Shown one piece after another: positions 45,801 through 55,923 of a stretch of 64,000 bases of DNA. The notes beneath the pieces were generated by a model. It had not been told where the DNA came from. It made no database searches and worked only from the letters and a program-made list of their open reading frames with translations. Position 1 is the stretch's first letter, and each line of letters starts with the position of its first letter. The DNA lies in the NCBI GenBank assembly GCA_006503535.1, contig QYRS01000011.1, positions 1,054,001 through 1,118,000 of the forward strand. Direction: 5' to 3'. Position numbers and translations under genes: made by a program. This DNA is from Arthrinium phaeospermum. Lineage: Eukaryota > Ascomycota > Sordariomycetes > Amphisphaeriales > Apiosporaceae.

Positions 45801-47015
45801 CGTTGCCAGGAGCCTTGCACCTTGTTCTCCGGCAAAGGGAAGTCCTCCGTGCCCGCGTCCCCGTTGTGGATATTGCAAAGGCAGTTTATCCCCGTCACAT
45901 CGAGGCAGACGACGGTGTTCCACGGGAATAGCAACTGGGCTCTTGAGCCAACATGTGCTCTCCGCCGAGTCTTATTAATAGAACCCGAGTGGCAACTTGA
46001 CCCAGGCCGATGCGGTGTGGATGCGGTTATTACCAAAAATGCCATGGCCCACCAGGAATGTAGGCCTTCCAATCTTGTAGCAAGATATTTGGCGTGAGGG
46101 GGGAGGAGGGCAGTAGTCCACCACCCCCCTTGCCGTCTGCTTATTATAGATCGGTCAGTTGAGAGGTGGCCGATAACATGATGCCGGCCTATCTTTGGGC
46201 TCGGATGACTACAGATCCATTCATCATACCGCTGTTTTGTGGAATGTAGTGATGTGATGTGATTAGAGCCTGACTTTGACTGATACATACGAGGTATGCA
46301 GTGGTGCTTGACTGTCGTCTATCTCAGACCTGGTCCAGCATGTTCCTGTTTCTGTTCTGCCCTGCTGATCCGTCACTGGCGGCGGATGTGTCTGCTGTTT
46401 TTAGACCCCGTAAATGTTGGTTGTCCTTCATGGTCAACCAGTAGTTCGCAGTGTCGAGGAGCCCCCTTAACAGATCTCCCTTGGTTATTGCAAGATATTG
46501 CAACGGCTCGATAGGAAACGCATCGATAAGCTCGTATGGTGTGGTTTACCAAGTCAACAGGTCCCCATCGCTATCGCCACCGAAAAGGACGTTGTACGCA
46601 TTTTGCGATATCTCTTTAGTTGGAACGGCACCGGCAACTCGTCCGTCATCGACAGCAGGCGGTACGTTATCCAGAGAAAATATCGCTGTCCATCCGTTAA
46701 CGTCTCGACTTCTCAATTGGAAGGCCATCATACCTTCACCCCATCAAACGGACATGGGCAAAGCAGACAAACTTAACGATCACGGTCCATTGTCCCAAAA
46801 CTCTCTCGACTTTGGAGCAGTATAGAACCACATCGGCACTTAACTCTCATGAAACGAATTGTTTGATATCTTGTGAGTTGGTTAAACACGGTTACGGTAT
46901 TAAGCATGAGTTAACTCCTTTTCAAAACACCCCTGGTATACATACATCCGTTCCATTCCGTAGCCTTTCAACAATGTATATACAGTATATCTCGATCTGC
47001 CTAGCCGCGCCCGCG
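42882..47015. other. 4.1-kb gene-poor region
   Basis: This region contains the promoter of the DUF3455 gene at its left end and probably the 3' UTR of COY1 at its right end. The only protein-like stretch is a minus-strand frame at 46324-46731, listed separately. The other ORFs (for example 44652-45278 and 45734-46288) have no recognisable content. Confidence 0.5.
46324..46731 (-). pseudogene. possible gene remnant with one in-frame stop
   Basis: A minus-strand frame of 136 codons is open apart from one TAA at 46546-46548. The two halves read like protein: SRDVNGWTAIFSLDNVPPAV and VLFGGDSDGDLLTW before the stop, then TPYELIDAFPIEPLQYLAIT and NYWLTMKDNQHLRGLK after it. The stop overlaps a possible GTAAAC donor, so an unrecognised intron is an alternative to a pseudogene. 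No family is identified. It lies about 290 bp downstream of the COY1 stop codon on the same strand, and there is no link to that protein. Confidence 0.25.
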
Positions 47016-49329
47016 TCAGTGCCCACTGAATCCCTCTTCTTGCCAGTCGCCGTGCTTCGCGCGACTGCCACTGCTTCCCGAGCCCGCGCCCGAGCCGACC
47101 GATCCGCCGCCCCCGGCCGCCATCGCCGCCGCCAGGTTGCTCGCGTGCTGCTCCGTGTCCGCCGTCCCGAGCCAATAAAGCGAGCAGAAGACCAGCAGGT
47201 GCAGGGCGACGCAGTACGCCGCGAACAGGTTCCGACTCGTGCGGCTGGCGAGAACCATGCGCGTCACGGAATAGACGACCCGCTCGGGCCAGCTCATGCG
47301 CTTATAGGCCCTTGCCGATTCCCGACCCCTGAACGCGGCAAAGGGGGATATGTTCGCTTCATACGCCTTCTTGTACCGGTCCAGCGCGATGCCCGGGTTG
47401 GCACTGCCGCCAATGGCAATGGTCGATGGATTGGGGTTGGAGGAGAAGGCAGACGAAGAGGATGCTGACGCACCGCCTCGGTTGTATGTTGATACATAAC
47501 GAGTTTTCTCGTAGAGCTGAAGATTGTCCTTCTGCAGAGCGGCTGTCTCTTGCCGCAGCTGGGAGATCGCGCGGTGCGATTCAGACAGCTCGTTCTCCAA
47601 TTGAGTAATGCGCTTCTTGAAGCGATCCCTCTGCGCCGTGATCATGGGAAGCATGCCTGAGCCACCTCCCATGGGCTCACCACTGCCAAAGCCACTGTCC
47701 CTGTCCCTGGGATTGAACCCAGATATGATGGATGATGTAGGTGACGTCCTGCCCCCTCTCATTGTCCTCGGCGGCGCGATAGATGGCGCATACCGCGCGT
47801 AGGTGCCGGCTACGGAAGCTCCAGACGGGAACGCATTCTGTCCCTCGGCTTGGAGATTGGCCAGGTCATTTTCGAGCTGAGTATTGAGATTCTGCGATCT
47901 CTCCAAGTCGGCATTCGTCCTGGACATCTCCTCCTGTAGGTTCTCCAGTCTCGTCTGCAGGTCTTGGTGAGAAACACGCAAGATCGTAAGCTCATCACTT
48001 AGCTTCTTATTCCTAGCTAGCAATAGCTGCTCCAAGGTGTCTCCTTTTTCTTTCGTGGGAGCCCCATTCGAGTCTGCGGCACTAGCGATCATGTCTTCAT
48101 CGTCGCCAGTCGCAAATTCAATGCTCTTGAGAACCTCGAGTTCTTGCTTGACATCTTCGTAGTCACTCCACTTCTGCACCTTAGCTTTCAGGGCGTCACG
48201 TTCATCTTTTAGCAGGCCTGCCTCCCGCTCAAGACTCCGGAGCCTGGTGTCGATATCTCGCTTGTACGCCTCTTTCTCTACTCGGGCGGAGTCAAGCTTG
48301 CGAATCAAGGAGGAATTCTCCGATCTCACACGTATGTAAGCAGGGTCGTCCTCAGGTGCAGGTCCTTGCGTTTGCACATGCGACTTGGACTGGGCAAGCT
48401 CAAGTCGCAGTTGCTCATTGCGTGCCTCGACTTCAGCTAGTCTTGCGCTTGTACGTTCCAGGTCCGAGTTGACCATTTCCAGCTCGGCGCTCGTCACATG
48501 GCCACGGTTGCCTTCGGATTCGGCGTCCTCGGATCCCTTCAGGCGCTGATTGACTTCATAGCTGGCCTTGATCTCCGTCAAGAGCCGCTCTTGGTTTTCC
48601 ACCTTCTCCTCCAAAGCCTTTTCCTTTGCCTCCCAGTTGTCCTTCTTCTCCTCCAGGACCGCGGCCCACGAGGACTCGACCTCTTTGACCTTGCCCTCCA
48701 GGTTGCCCTCCAGCTGCTTTCGGGCTGTGCTCTCGGACTGCAGTCTCGATTCGGTTTCCTCGAGCTGCGAGGTGAGGCTGGTGATGTTCTTTTGCAGATG
48801 TTGGTTCTCTTCGGTCAATTTTGGTAGTGTGTCCTCGGATACCAGCATAGAGTCTACCGAGGCTTCCAGCAGAGGATAGGGGTCGGGAGCATCCGACAGG
48901 GCCGAGTAGACCTGCAAAAAGGCCGAGTTGGTAGATTTAGAGTGATTGGTCAAGAGGTCGATGAAGGTTTGGTAGGCCTTGAGCAAGCCCTTGATTTCGG
49001 TCAATTTGGTGGCATCGTCATGTTTGCGGAAATCCTTGGTCTTCTGTGCCAAGTCCTTCCGTTGTATGGTAGAGTCTCGTTGGTAGGTGACGATGTCCGA
49101 GGCGGTGTTGTCCAGGTTCGATACCAGTGAAGTCAGATCAACGTCTGTACAGCTTTAGTCACTGTCTAACTGTGCCTTTATTGATTTTTTATTTGTACGT
49201 ACTTCTCCAAGCCGATATGGCATGCTGGAACTTGTTGGTGTTCTCAGGATGCGATGCAACAGCCGGCTTCTCGGCCGCGGAATTGCCTGCAGCGGCCTCT
49301 AAAGCTGTAAACTCTGCCATGTCGGCCAT
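47016..49329 (-). CDS. COY1: Golgi CASP/COY1 golgin
   Basis: Exons on the minus strand: 49329-49203 and 49144-47016. They total 2256 nt (751 residues). CASP proteins are tail-anchored golgins acting in intra-Golgi retrograde transport. Most of the protein is coiled coil (for example VEKEAYKRDIDTRLRSLERE). The conserved C-terminal CASP domain contains ALDRYKKAYEANISPFAAF, AYKRMSWPERVVYSVTRMVL and the single membrane helix at about 681-703 (FAAYCVALHLLVFCSLYWLG). Helix-proximal Tyr and His residues conserved in CASP are present. A 48-residue Gly/Ser-rich tail follows the helix and would be lumenal. The N-terminal exon (MADMAEFTALEAAAGN) joins NVDLTSLVSNLDNTASDIV, matching the family. Met1 or Met4 could be the start. 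The gene diverges from VPS3. Confidence 0.94.
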
Positions 49330-49909
49330 TGTGCTTGTGTGCCTTCTATCGAACCATCAGGGGTGCCCTATGCAAACCGGCACCGGATGCCTTCGGGTGT
49401 AGCGAATACAGGAAGGGGAATGAATAAAGCGAGAGAAGTCCGCGATGCAATTGGAGGCTGGAAGGGTTGCCGTTTGGGGAGTTATGGTATGTAGAATCGC
49501 GACGTCGCAATGTCATGTACGTGTTCGTTGGTTTGGCGGATGGATGGATGGGTTGGAGCTACCCCCAGCTTCGGAGCCTAGAAGCCAGCGGTCTTGCGCG
49601 TCTCAGCTTTCCGCTTCATGACATGCTGCAGGGACCCCCAAACTCTTGAGCAGGGAGTTCGGTTTATTGCGGAGCCCTCCCGCCAAACGCAACAGCTATC
49701 TTTAGCGCACATCACCTGCAGTTAGGCTGCTAAGTGGCCCCCCAGCTTGCCCGGTTGGCTGCGACATGGAAGCTGTGTTGCGCCAGGCCACCAACCAACT
49801 GCGTTCGTCACTGCTGCTCACTGCTACCTCTCTCCAGCCCCAAAGCACCCAGGGCCATGGACCATCGACGACTACTGTTATGATGATAATTTGACGCCGA
49901 TGCTGAGCT
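49330..49909. promoter_or_regulatory. shared COY1/VPS3 divergent promoter region
   Basis: About 580 bp separates the start codons of two divergently transcribed membrane-trafficking genes. It must contain both transcription starts. No TATA box or recognised factor site stands out. A short ORF within it is not supported. Confidence 0.55.
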
Positions 49910-52900
49910 ATGGCTTCCGACGTGCAGGATGCAAAGAAACCTCCCCGAAACCCGACCTACTCCAATCTCGAGACCGGTCCCTACGTCTTGCGCACCCTAC
50001 TAAAGGATGTCCCGCTATCCGCCGATGGCGGCAATGACGACGATATCAAGATCAATTGTGTTGAATATCTAGGTTCGCCATTCCCGTAAGCCCCGTCGCG
50101 TGTCGGACCAGGACAGCTGTACTGACTGGTATTCTGCTCAGACGGCAATTTGTACATCGGCACATCTGCGTCCGAAGTCATCCATTTCGTCCAGATCCCT
50201 CCCGACCCTGCCGACAAAACCACTACTTCCCAGTTTATTCCCGCCACGAGGTTGCAGCCAACATATACTGAGACTCCAGCCACTGCCAGTGGATCGAAAC
50301 CGGGCGTGCAGCAGATTCTCCTTCTTCCCCGTGTGGGCAAGGCCTGCATCCTGTGTAATTGGACGGTCACATTCTACTCCCTCCCTGAATTGAGTCCCAT
50401 CTTCAGTAAGGTTCGAAACTGCAATTGGGTTGGTGGCGTAGATCTGAACGAATATGGCGCCGATGCCGATAATATCGATGCGAGGGGCGTGGCTATCCTG
50501 TTGTCTTTGAACCGGAAGGTTCAGGTTGTCAGAATTGGCGAGGAACCACGGGTTATCAAGGAGATCGGCTTCCCTGGCAGTACCTTGTCCGTTCGTAGAG
50601 ACTCGATTGCTTGTGTGGCAGACTCGCGGAACTATGCGCTTCTGGAGATTGACCGCCAACTAAAGATCCCATTGATGTCAATATCATCGTTAGATGAATC
50701 CCAACCTGGCAATACCATCGGCCAAGCCCAAGATATATCCGCGGTAGAAAGTGGCGGCGGGATCTTGCGGAGCACCTCTTCAGCACAGAATCGACCTCAG
50801 GCCGAGAGCCATGATTCCCAAACGCATCGTAGGGGCACAAGCCTAGGTAACTTGATCAGTGGCGCCACTCGCCAGCTTAACCCGCGATCTGGAGACCAAG
50901 ATGATCCCGCATCTCGACAAGCTTCTCCCCCCGAGCCGGCCGGCTCACCTCAGCCGACAGAGCAATTTCCTAGTCGGGGAGGGACGCCACAGCCAGCGTC
51001 GTCCCAGTACTTGCAACCGGGGCCCGCATCCAAACCACAGCAAGGCTTCTTGAGGCCCCACATCGTCTCGCCCAGCGCGGAGGAATTCCTGCTGGTCACC
51101 GGGACCGGTCCACTCGAGCGTGGAATCGGGATGTTTGTCAACTTGGATGGTGATCCTACGAGGCCTACCATCGAGTTTGATCGATATCCCAAGGAGATCG
51201 TTGTGGACGGAGGCCCCCCTGACTTATCGTCTTCAAGGCCATCGCTAGGAGACGAAGAAGAAGGCTACGTCCTTGCATCCATGGGAAGGGAGTTCGAAGA
51301 TGGCTCACACAACGGTCTCGAGATCCAAAGATGGGACTCGGACGGAACCTCGTCAGAACCGCTCAAGTACTGGCTAGAGCCACCAGTACCTGATGCCGCC
51401 GCAGATCGGGTTCCTCAGACGCTGGGGATCCGCTCTCTACTCAGCACAGACAAGTCGCATTTCCCCGAGGTCATCGACAGACTTCGCCAGCAGAAATTCA
51501 CACCGTTTGCTTCAGGCGCCACCGATGGTTCCGCCATGTCTATCCGTAGTTTGGATTCCAGGACGGCACTGTCTATGGAGCGGGTGACGAAAGAGCGAGA
51601 ATTGTTTGACAGAGACAACGATTCTCCTGACGAGTTCTTACCTGAAGGCTGGGAGGATACTCGTAATGCGGAGGAGGAGGAATTCGCACGAAGACTGGCT
51701 GGCTCAACGTCCCGGCTAGCTGTCTGGTCTGGGGATCACATATGGTGGGCTATGCGCAATCCGCTGATCTTGCAATGGGAGTCCCAGCTTGAGGCGGCCT
51801 ACAATACCAACAGCGACCCTGTTTCCAAGCGGCTAGCCTTGTACGCAGTGCTCAATTCGTTCAGGGGCCGCGACGCTAAATCAGAACTCGAGTTTCTTAC
51901 ATTCAACTACATACGGCAACGAGGAGGCATTCTCCTCTTAACAAGCTTCCTTCAATCAGAGAGCAGTCCGCTTGGCGAAAGGGAGCTGCAAGCTCTCGAA
52001 GAGGTCCTCATTGACAGTCTTCTGGACCCGCGTGTTGTTTTGTCTTTGATACCCGGTGTTAGAAACGAGGTTATAGAAACCAGAAGAGGCATTTGGATCT
52101 TTGGGGGTGTCAAGGCGGCCGCCGAGCAGTACATTTCAAGCTTCTCGTTTGATAAAAGTCGGTTGGGAGTGAGCGTACTGTCACCCCTTGTATTGCAATT
52201 CCTAAAGCGCTTCCTCACGGCTTGGAGACGCAAAAAGGGCTTTGGTAGCGTCCAGGACGAGAATGAGGTGTTCCGTACTGTTGATGCTGCTTTGTTGGCA
52301 ATCTTGCTTGAGCTCGATAAAAGCTCGTCGCCAGGACTGCCCAAGGGGCGAACTGTTCGGTCGGAGCTGTACGAACTGGTTGATACTGGCGTTGACTGTT
52401 TCGACCGGGCGGAGACCCTCATCGAATCCTACCACCGACTATTCGTGCTGAGCCGCTTGTATCAGAGCCGTAAGATGGCAGCCGAGGTGCTCGGCACCTG
52501 GAGGCGAGCTATTGAGGGCGAGCAAGACGACGGAGGAGAGCTTCAAGACGGCGAGCAGCGTGTGCGCGAGTACCTGCAAAAGATTACTAACCAAGCTCTG
52601 GTGCAAGAATACGGCATCTGGCTTGCGAACCGCAACCCCAAGCTCGGTGTTCAGGTATTTGCCGAGGACAAAGGGCGCGCCCCAAAGTTCCAGCCAGATC
52701 AAGTGGTTGGGATCTTGCGCGCCGAGGCTCCGGACGCCGTCAAGTACTACCTCGAGTATCTTGTTTTTGGCCAAGGACATACCATATATGTCAACGAGCT
52801 CATCAACTACTATCTGGACGTTGTCATCACGCACTTGAAGTCCTCAGCCGAAGCTCGCGAGGTATTTGTATCAACTTACGCGGCATACCGAGCTCTACGG

Positions 52901-53617
52901 CCATTGAAGCCCACGTACCGCCAGTTCCTGACGGACAACGCGCCGCCAGACGATGAAGTCTGGCAGAGTCGGTTGCGCCTTCTGCAGCTCCTCGGTGGTT
53001 CGCATGATTACGACTCAGCGGCGATTAGGGCTCGTATCGCTGACCTCAGTGCCACCGCGGAAGACCTGCTCGTTCCGGAAACCATCATCCTGGATGGCCG
53101 GGAGCGCAAGCACGAGGATGCCCTCAGGCTGCTGATCCACCATCTGGGCGACTACGACACAGCTGTGGCCTACTGCATTCGGGGCGGGTCAAGCATCTAC
53201 AGCATATACCAAGCGGGCCCTACCTCGCCCGGCGCGACCTCGGTTCCTGCCGAATCCAAAGCGCCCAAGCGACGCGAGAGCGCCCCGCCGACGCAGGATC
53301 AGCAAGCACGCCTGTTCCGGGCGCTGCTGAGCGAGTTCCTGGCCATCGAGGACGTGAGCGACCGCGTGGAGCAGACGGGCCTGCTGCTGGAGCGCTTCGG
53401 CGGCTGGTACGACATCGACGAGGTCCTGGCCATGATCCCGGATACGTGGAGCGTCGACCTGGTGGCGGGTTTCCTAACCAGAGCGCTGCGGCGGATGGTG
53501 GTGGAGAGAAACGAGACGACGGTCGCGCGGGCCTTGAGCTCGAGTCAACTGCTGAGGGTGCAGCACGACATGGTGGTCAAGATCGACGAGAAGGGGCCTA
53601 CTTTCGAGGCCGAATAG
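49910..53617 (+). CDS. VPS3: CORVET subunit VPS3-like (CNH and Vps39/TGFBRAP domains)
   Basis: Exons 49910-50072 and 50142-53617 total 3639 nt (1212 residues). The protein should tether endosomes as part of CORVET with Rab5/Vps21. The N-terminal part forms a CNH-type beta-propeller: INCVEYLDGNLYIGTSASEV, IFSKVRNCNWVGGVDLN, VAILLSLNRKVQVVRI and YALLEIDRQLKIPL. A Ser/Pro-rich insert at about 235-310 interrupts it. The C-terminal half is helical, with the Vps39/TGFBRAP1 pattern (AVKYYLEYLVFGQGHT-like sequence, ALRLLIHHLGDYDTAVAYC). Length and layout fit fungal VPS3 (TGFBRAP1 orthologue) better than VPS39, which is the main alternative. The intron donor is weak (GTTCGC) but is the one that closes the phase and gives continuous propeller sequence. 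An internal ATG at 50150 would remove the first strand. Confidence 0.88.
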
Positions 53618-54662
53618 ATGTAGGGGAAGTTGCCTACGGCTGTTTGAATTGTTCTGGCAGATGGAAGTACAATTAACCAACAGGTCTTGAATAATATTCC
53701 TTACCCAGATAATCAACGGCCATATTCGTTTTCCCTCTATAATGACGAGGGGGCCACGTTCGAGTATGACAATAGGTATTCTGACGGAATAAACCGTATT
53801 ATCTATTCTAGGGCACTTAGATTCGAATTACGAAACGCATGTTTGTAAACATTGATTCTGTAACAGATATAAACAGAGATATAGTAGCAGCAGGCATGAT
53901 TGGATACCAATTGGGCCCTTGTTTTTTTCAGGTAGAGGCCAGCATGGTCAGGGGCCGGCCGAACGGCGGGCACTGCCACGATAGGCTTGCTTGCTGCCTC
54001 TGGAAAAAAAGAGGCGTGAGGGTTGCAATGGGCGCAGTCAGAAAAGCGCCTAGGTAAGCAGCCTCATGCTGTTGAACGTCAATCAATCACCATTACACAA
54101 TAGGTACTTTACATATAACGAGGTGCATCTCCCCCAGCCCCGAAGCTGAAGCCAGAGCTGAGGTCCTTTTTGTTTTCTCTCCATTGTTTCTTCCCAGAGT
54201 CGTAACGGTCTACTACCCCTTTTCTCACTGCGTTCTATTGGTGAAGCGCTAATGATCGACCTCCCATTCTCGAGTCAGGCCAAATCTTACAAGGCACCCA
54301 AAGGCGTCGACTTGACTGAACGCCTCTCAACTTACTACTGTTTGCTTGGCTGCATACCTGTATGACCTATTAATTAGTGAGGCAATGCCGCTATGCTGAC
54401 AGGAGTGACATAAATCTCACTGTCGGTAAGCCTGCCCGTCAAAGATCTTTCCGCAGTTCCGACACACATCCCAATACACTTTCTTTTGTGCTGCTACCCA
54501 ACAAGTAATAAGGGTTTGCAGCAATTGCAGTTGCAAGCCTGAATTGAATCCTTCGCCGTCGCGAATTATTGCAACAACGACATCTCTTATCCAAGTAGAC
54601 CGTACTTTGGCTAGCACCTCTGCAAGAGACGACCAGCTTCCCGAACCACTATCGCAAAGCCG
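53618..54662. other. intergenic region
   Basis: About 1 kb between VPS3 and the small secreted protein gene, both on plus. The left part is AT-rich and probably VPS3 3' UTR; the right part should contain the promoter of the secreted-protein gene. No coding exon was recognised. Confidence 0.55.
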
Positions 54663-55229
54663 ATGGTGACGATGACCGCGGCGCCAGCGGTGACGGGCCC
54701 ATTTTGCTTCGGCAGCTTACTCTGGACACTCGTCTTCTTCTTACTTACTGTCCCTGCCCCTGTCTCCGCGGAACCGCCGAGAGGGGCCAACGACAACTGG
54801 GCCCTCGGAGACCGGGGTGGGGGAAGCCGGTGGTGGCCCAGCAGCAGCGGCGGCGGCGGCGGGGGGACCTACCAAACCCAGAACCAGGGCCAGGTCCCGT
54901 CGAGCCATAACGACCAGGACCATTATCCGACTGATGGCCAGGGCCACGGGCAAGGTCAAGGTCAGGGCCGGGATCAAGGAGGGTCGCCGCCGCCGCCGGG
55001 AACCACCACCATCTCGCCCGGAGCGCCGCGGCTAGGGCGCGCCTTCTACATCAACACCCGGCGGTACCCGGGCGCGAGCTGCCACATCGACCTCTACTGC
55101 CACGGCTGCGCCTGGTACGACGCGTACTGCAGCGCGGCCATGAGCGTCGTGGCCACCGATTCGAAGTGCGAGAGGGCGTGCGCCTGTGTCGTGGCGGCCT
55201 GTTCCCCTTCTTCTCCTCATTCGGTCTAG
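54663..55229 (+). CDS. small secreted cysteine-rich protein (effector-like)
   Basis: Single-exon ORF of 188 residues. Residues 1-36 form a signal peptide (core FCFGSLLWTLVFFLLTVPAP, cleavage after VSA). A low-complexity Gly/Gln/Ser/Pro linker fills about 40-120, including a GHGQGQGQGRDQGG run. The C-terminal 55 residues carry eight cysteines at about 140, 146, 149, 156, 169, 173, 175 and 180, separated by short loops (CHGCAWYDAYC, CERACACVVAAC), which suggests four disulfides. No named family is recognised. Small size, secretion and even Cys content are the usual criteria for candidate effectors or small secreted proteins. A role in host interaction is inference, since the organism's lifestyle is unknown. 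Met4 is an alternative start. Confidence 0.72.
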   Translation: MVTMTAAPAVTGPFCFGSLLWTLVFFLLTVPAPVSAEPPRGANDNWALGDRGGGSRWWPSSSGGGGGGTYQTQNQGQVPSSHNDQDHYPTDGQGHGQGQGQGRDQGGSPPPPGTTTISPGAPRLGRAFYINTRRYPGASCHIDLYCHGCAWYDAYCSAAMSVVATDSKCERACACVVAACSPSSPHSV

Positions 55230-55923
55230 GAGGATACCTAGGCGACGATGGATTTTCCATTGATGGACCTTGGGGTTTTTCTACAGCGCATACCTCCTGG
55301 GTTTGCGCGCCTGGACAAGGAGCCTCGCCCTCAAGTCCCCTGTAAGCCACTATCGGTATTTATTCCTTCCTGTCCTGTTCTAGTGTTTATTCCCCGTTAT
55401 CCCAGCGTCTCATGAGGGAAGTGATGGCCGTTTATTTGAGAGATTACCAATATTCCCTCCTGGGACATCCAGGGCCACTTACCTAATGAGAATAAACACT
55501 GACGCCGAGAGTCGATAGGTGTGTTCAATAAGGACGGGCTTGAAGCAGCCAATGGGGTATTCTCATGATTTATTGCGTGTCGGAATTATCTACTGGCTTG
55601 ATCATCGGAAAAAGCGTTGGCGTATAGGGAAGCTGGTAAAAGGTTTCAGTGCAGGATTCAACATGACAATAATAAGAGTGTTGGTGCCCCCTTTAGAAGG
55701 TTGACGTGTTATAACCGCTCATCGATTTACCAGAAAACAAGTATAAGACGTATATTGATATAGAATATCGCGCTATGATTTGGATCGTGCAGACTCTGGC
55801 ACCCATACATACCTAGACAGTTGAGCTAGGAGGCCTAGAAGCTAAGAAATCTATAAACTAAACAATGATCTGGTTTTATTTGGAGTGTTTTGCCTCCAAT
55901 TTCGCTGATGTCTAGATGCATTC
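55230..55923. other. intergenic region, convergent gene ends
   Basis: About 690 bp, AT-rich, between the secreted-protein gene (+) and the AAA-ATPase gene (-). No other feature was seen. Confidence 0.6.

Noticed and set aside
45734..46288. 184-codon minus ORF
   Set aside because: Some protein-like pieces, but no motif, no splice partner and competing frames. Not strong enough to call.
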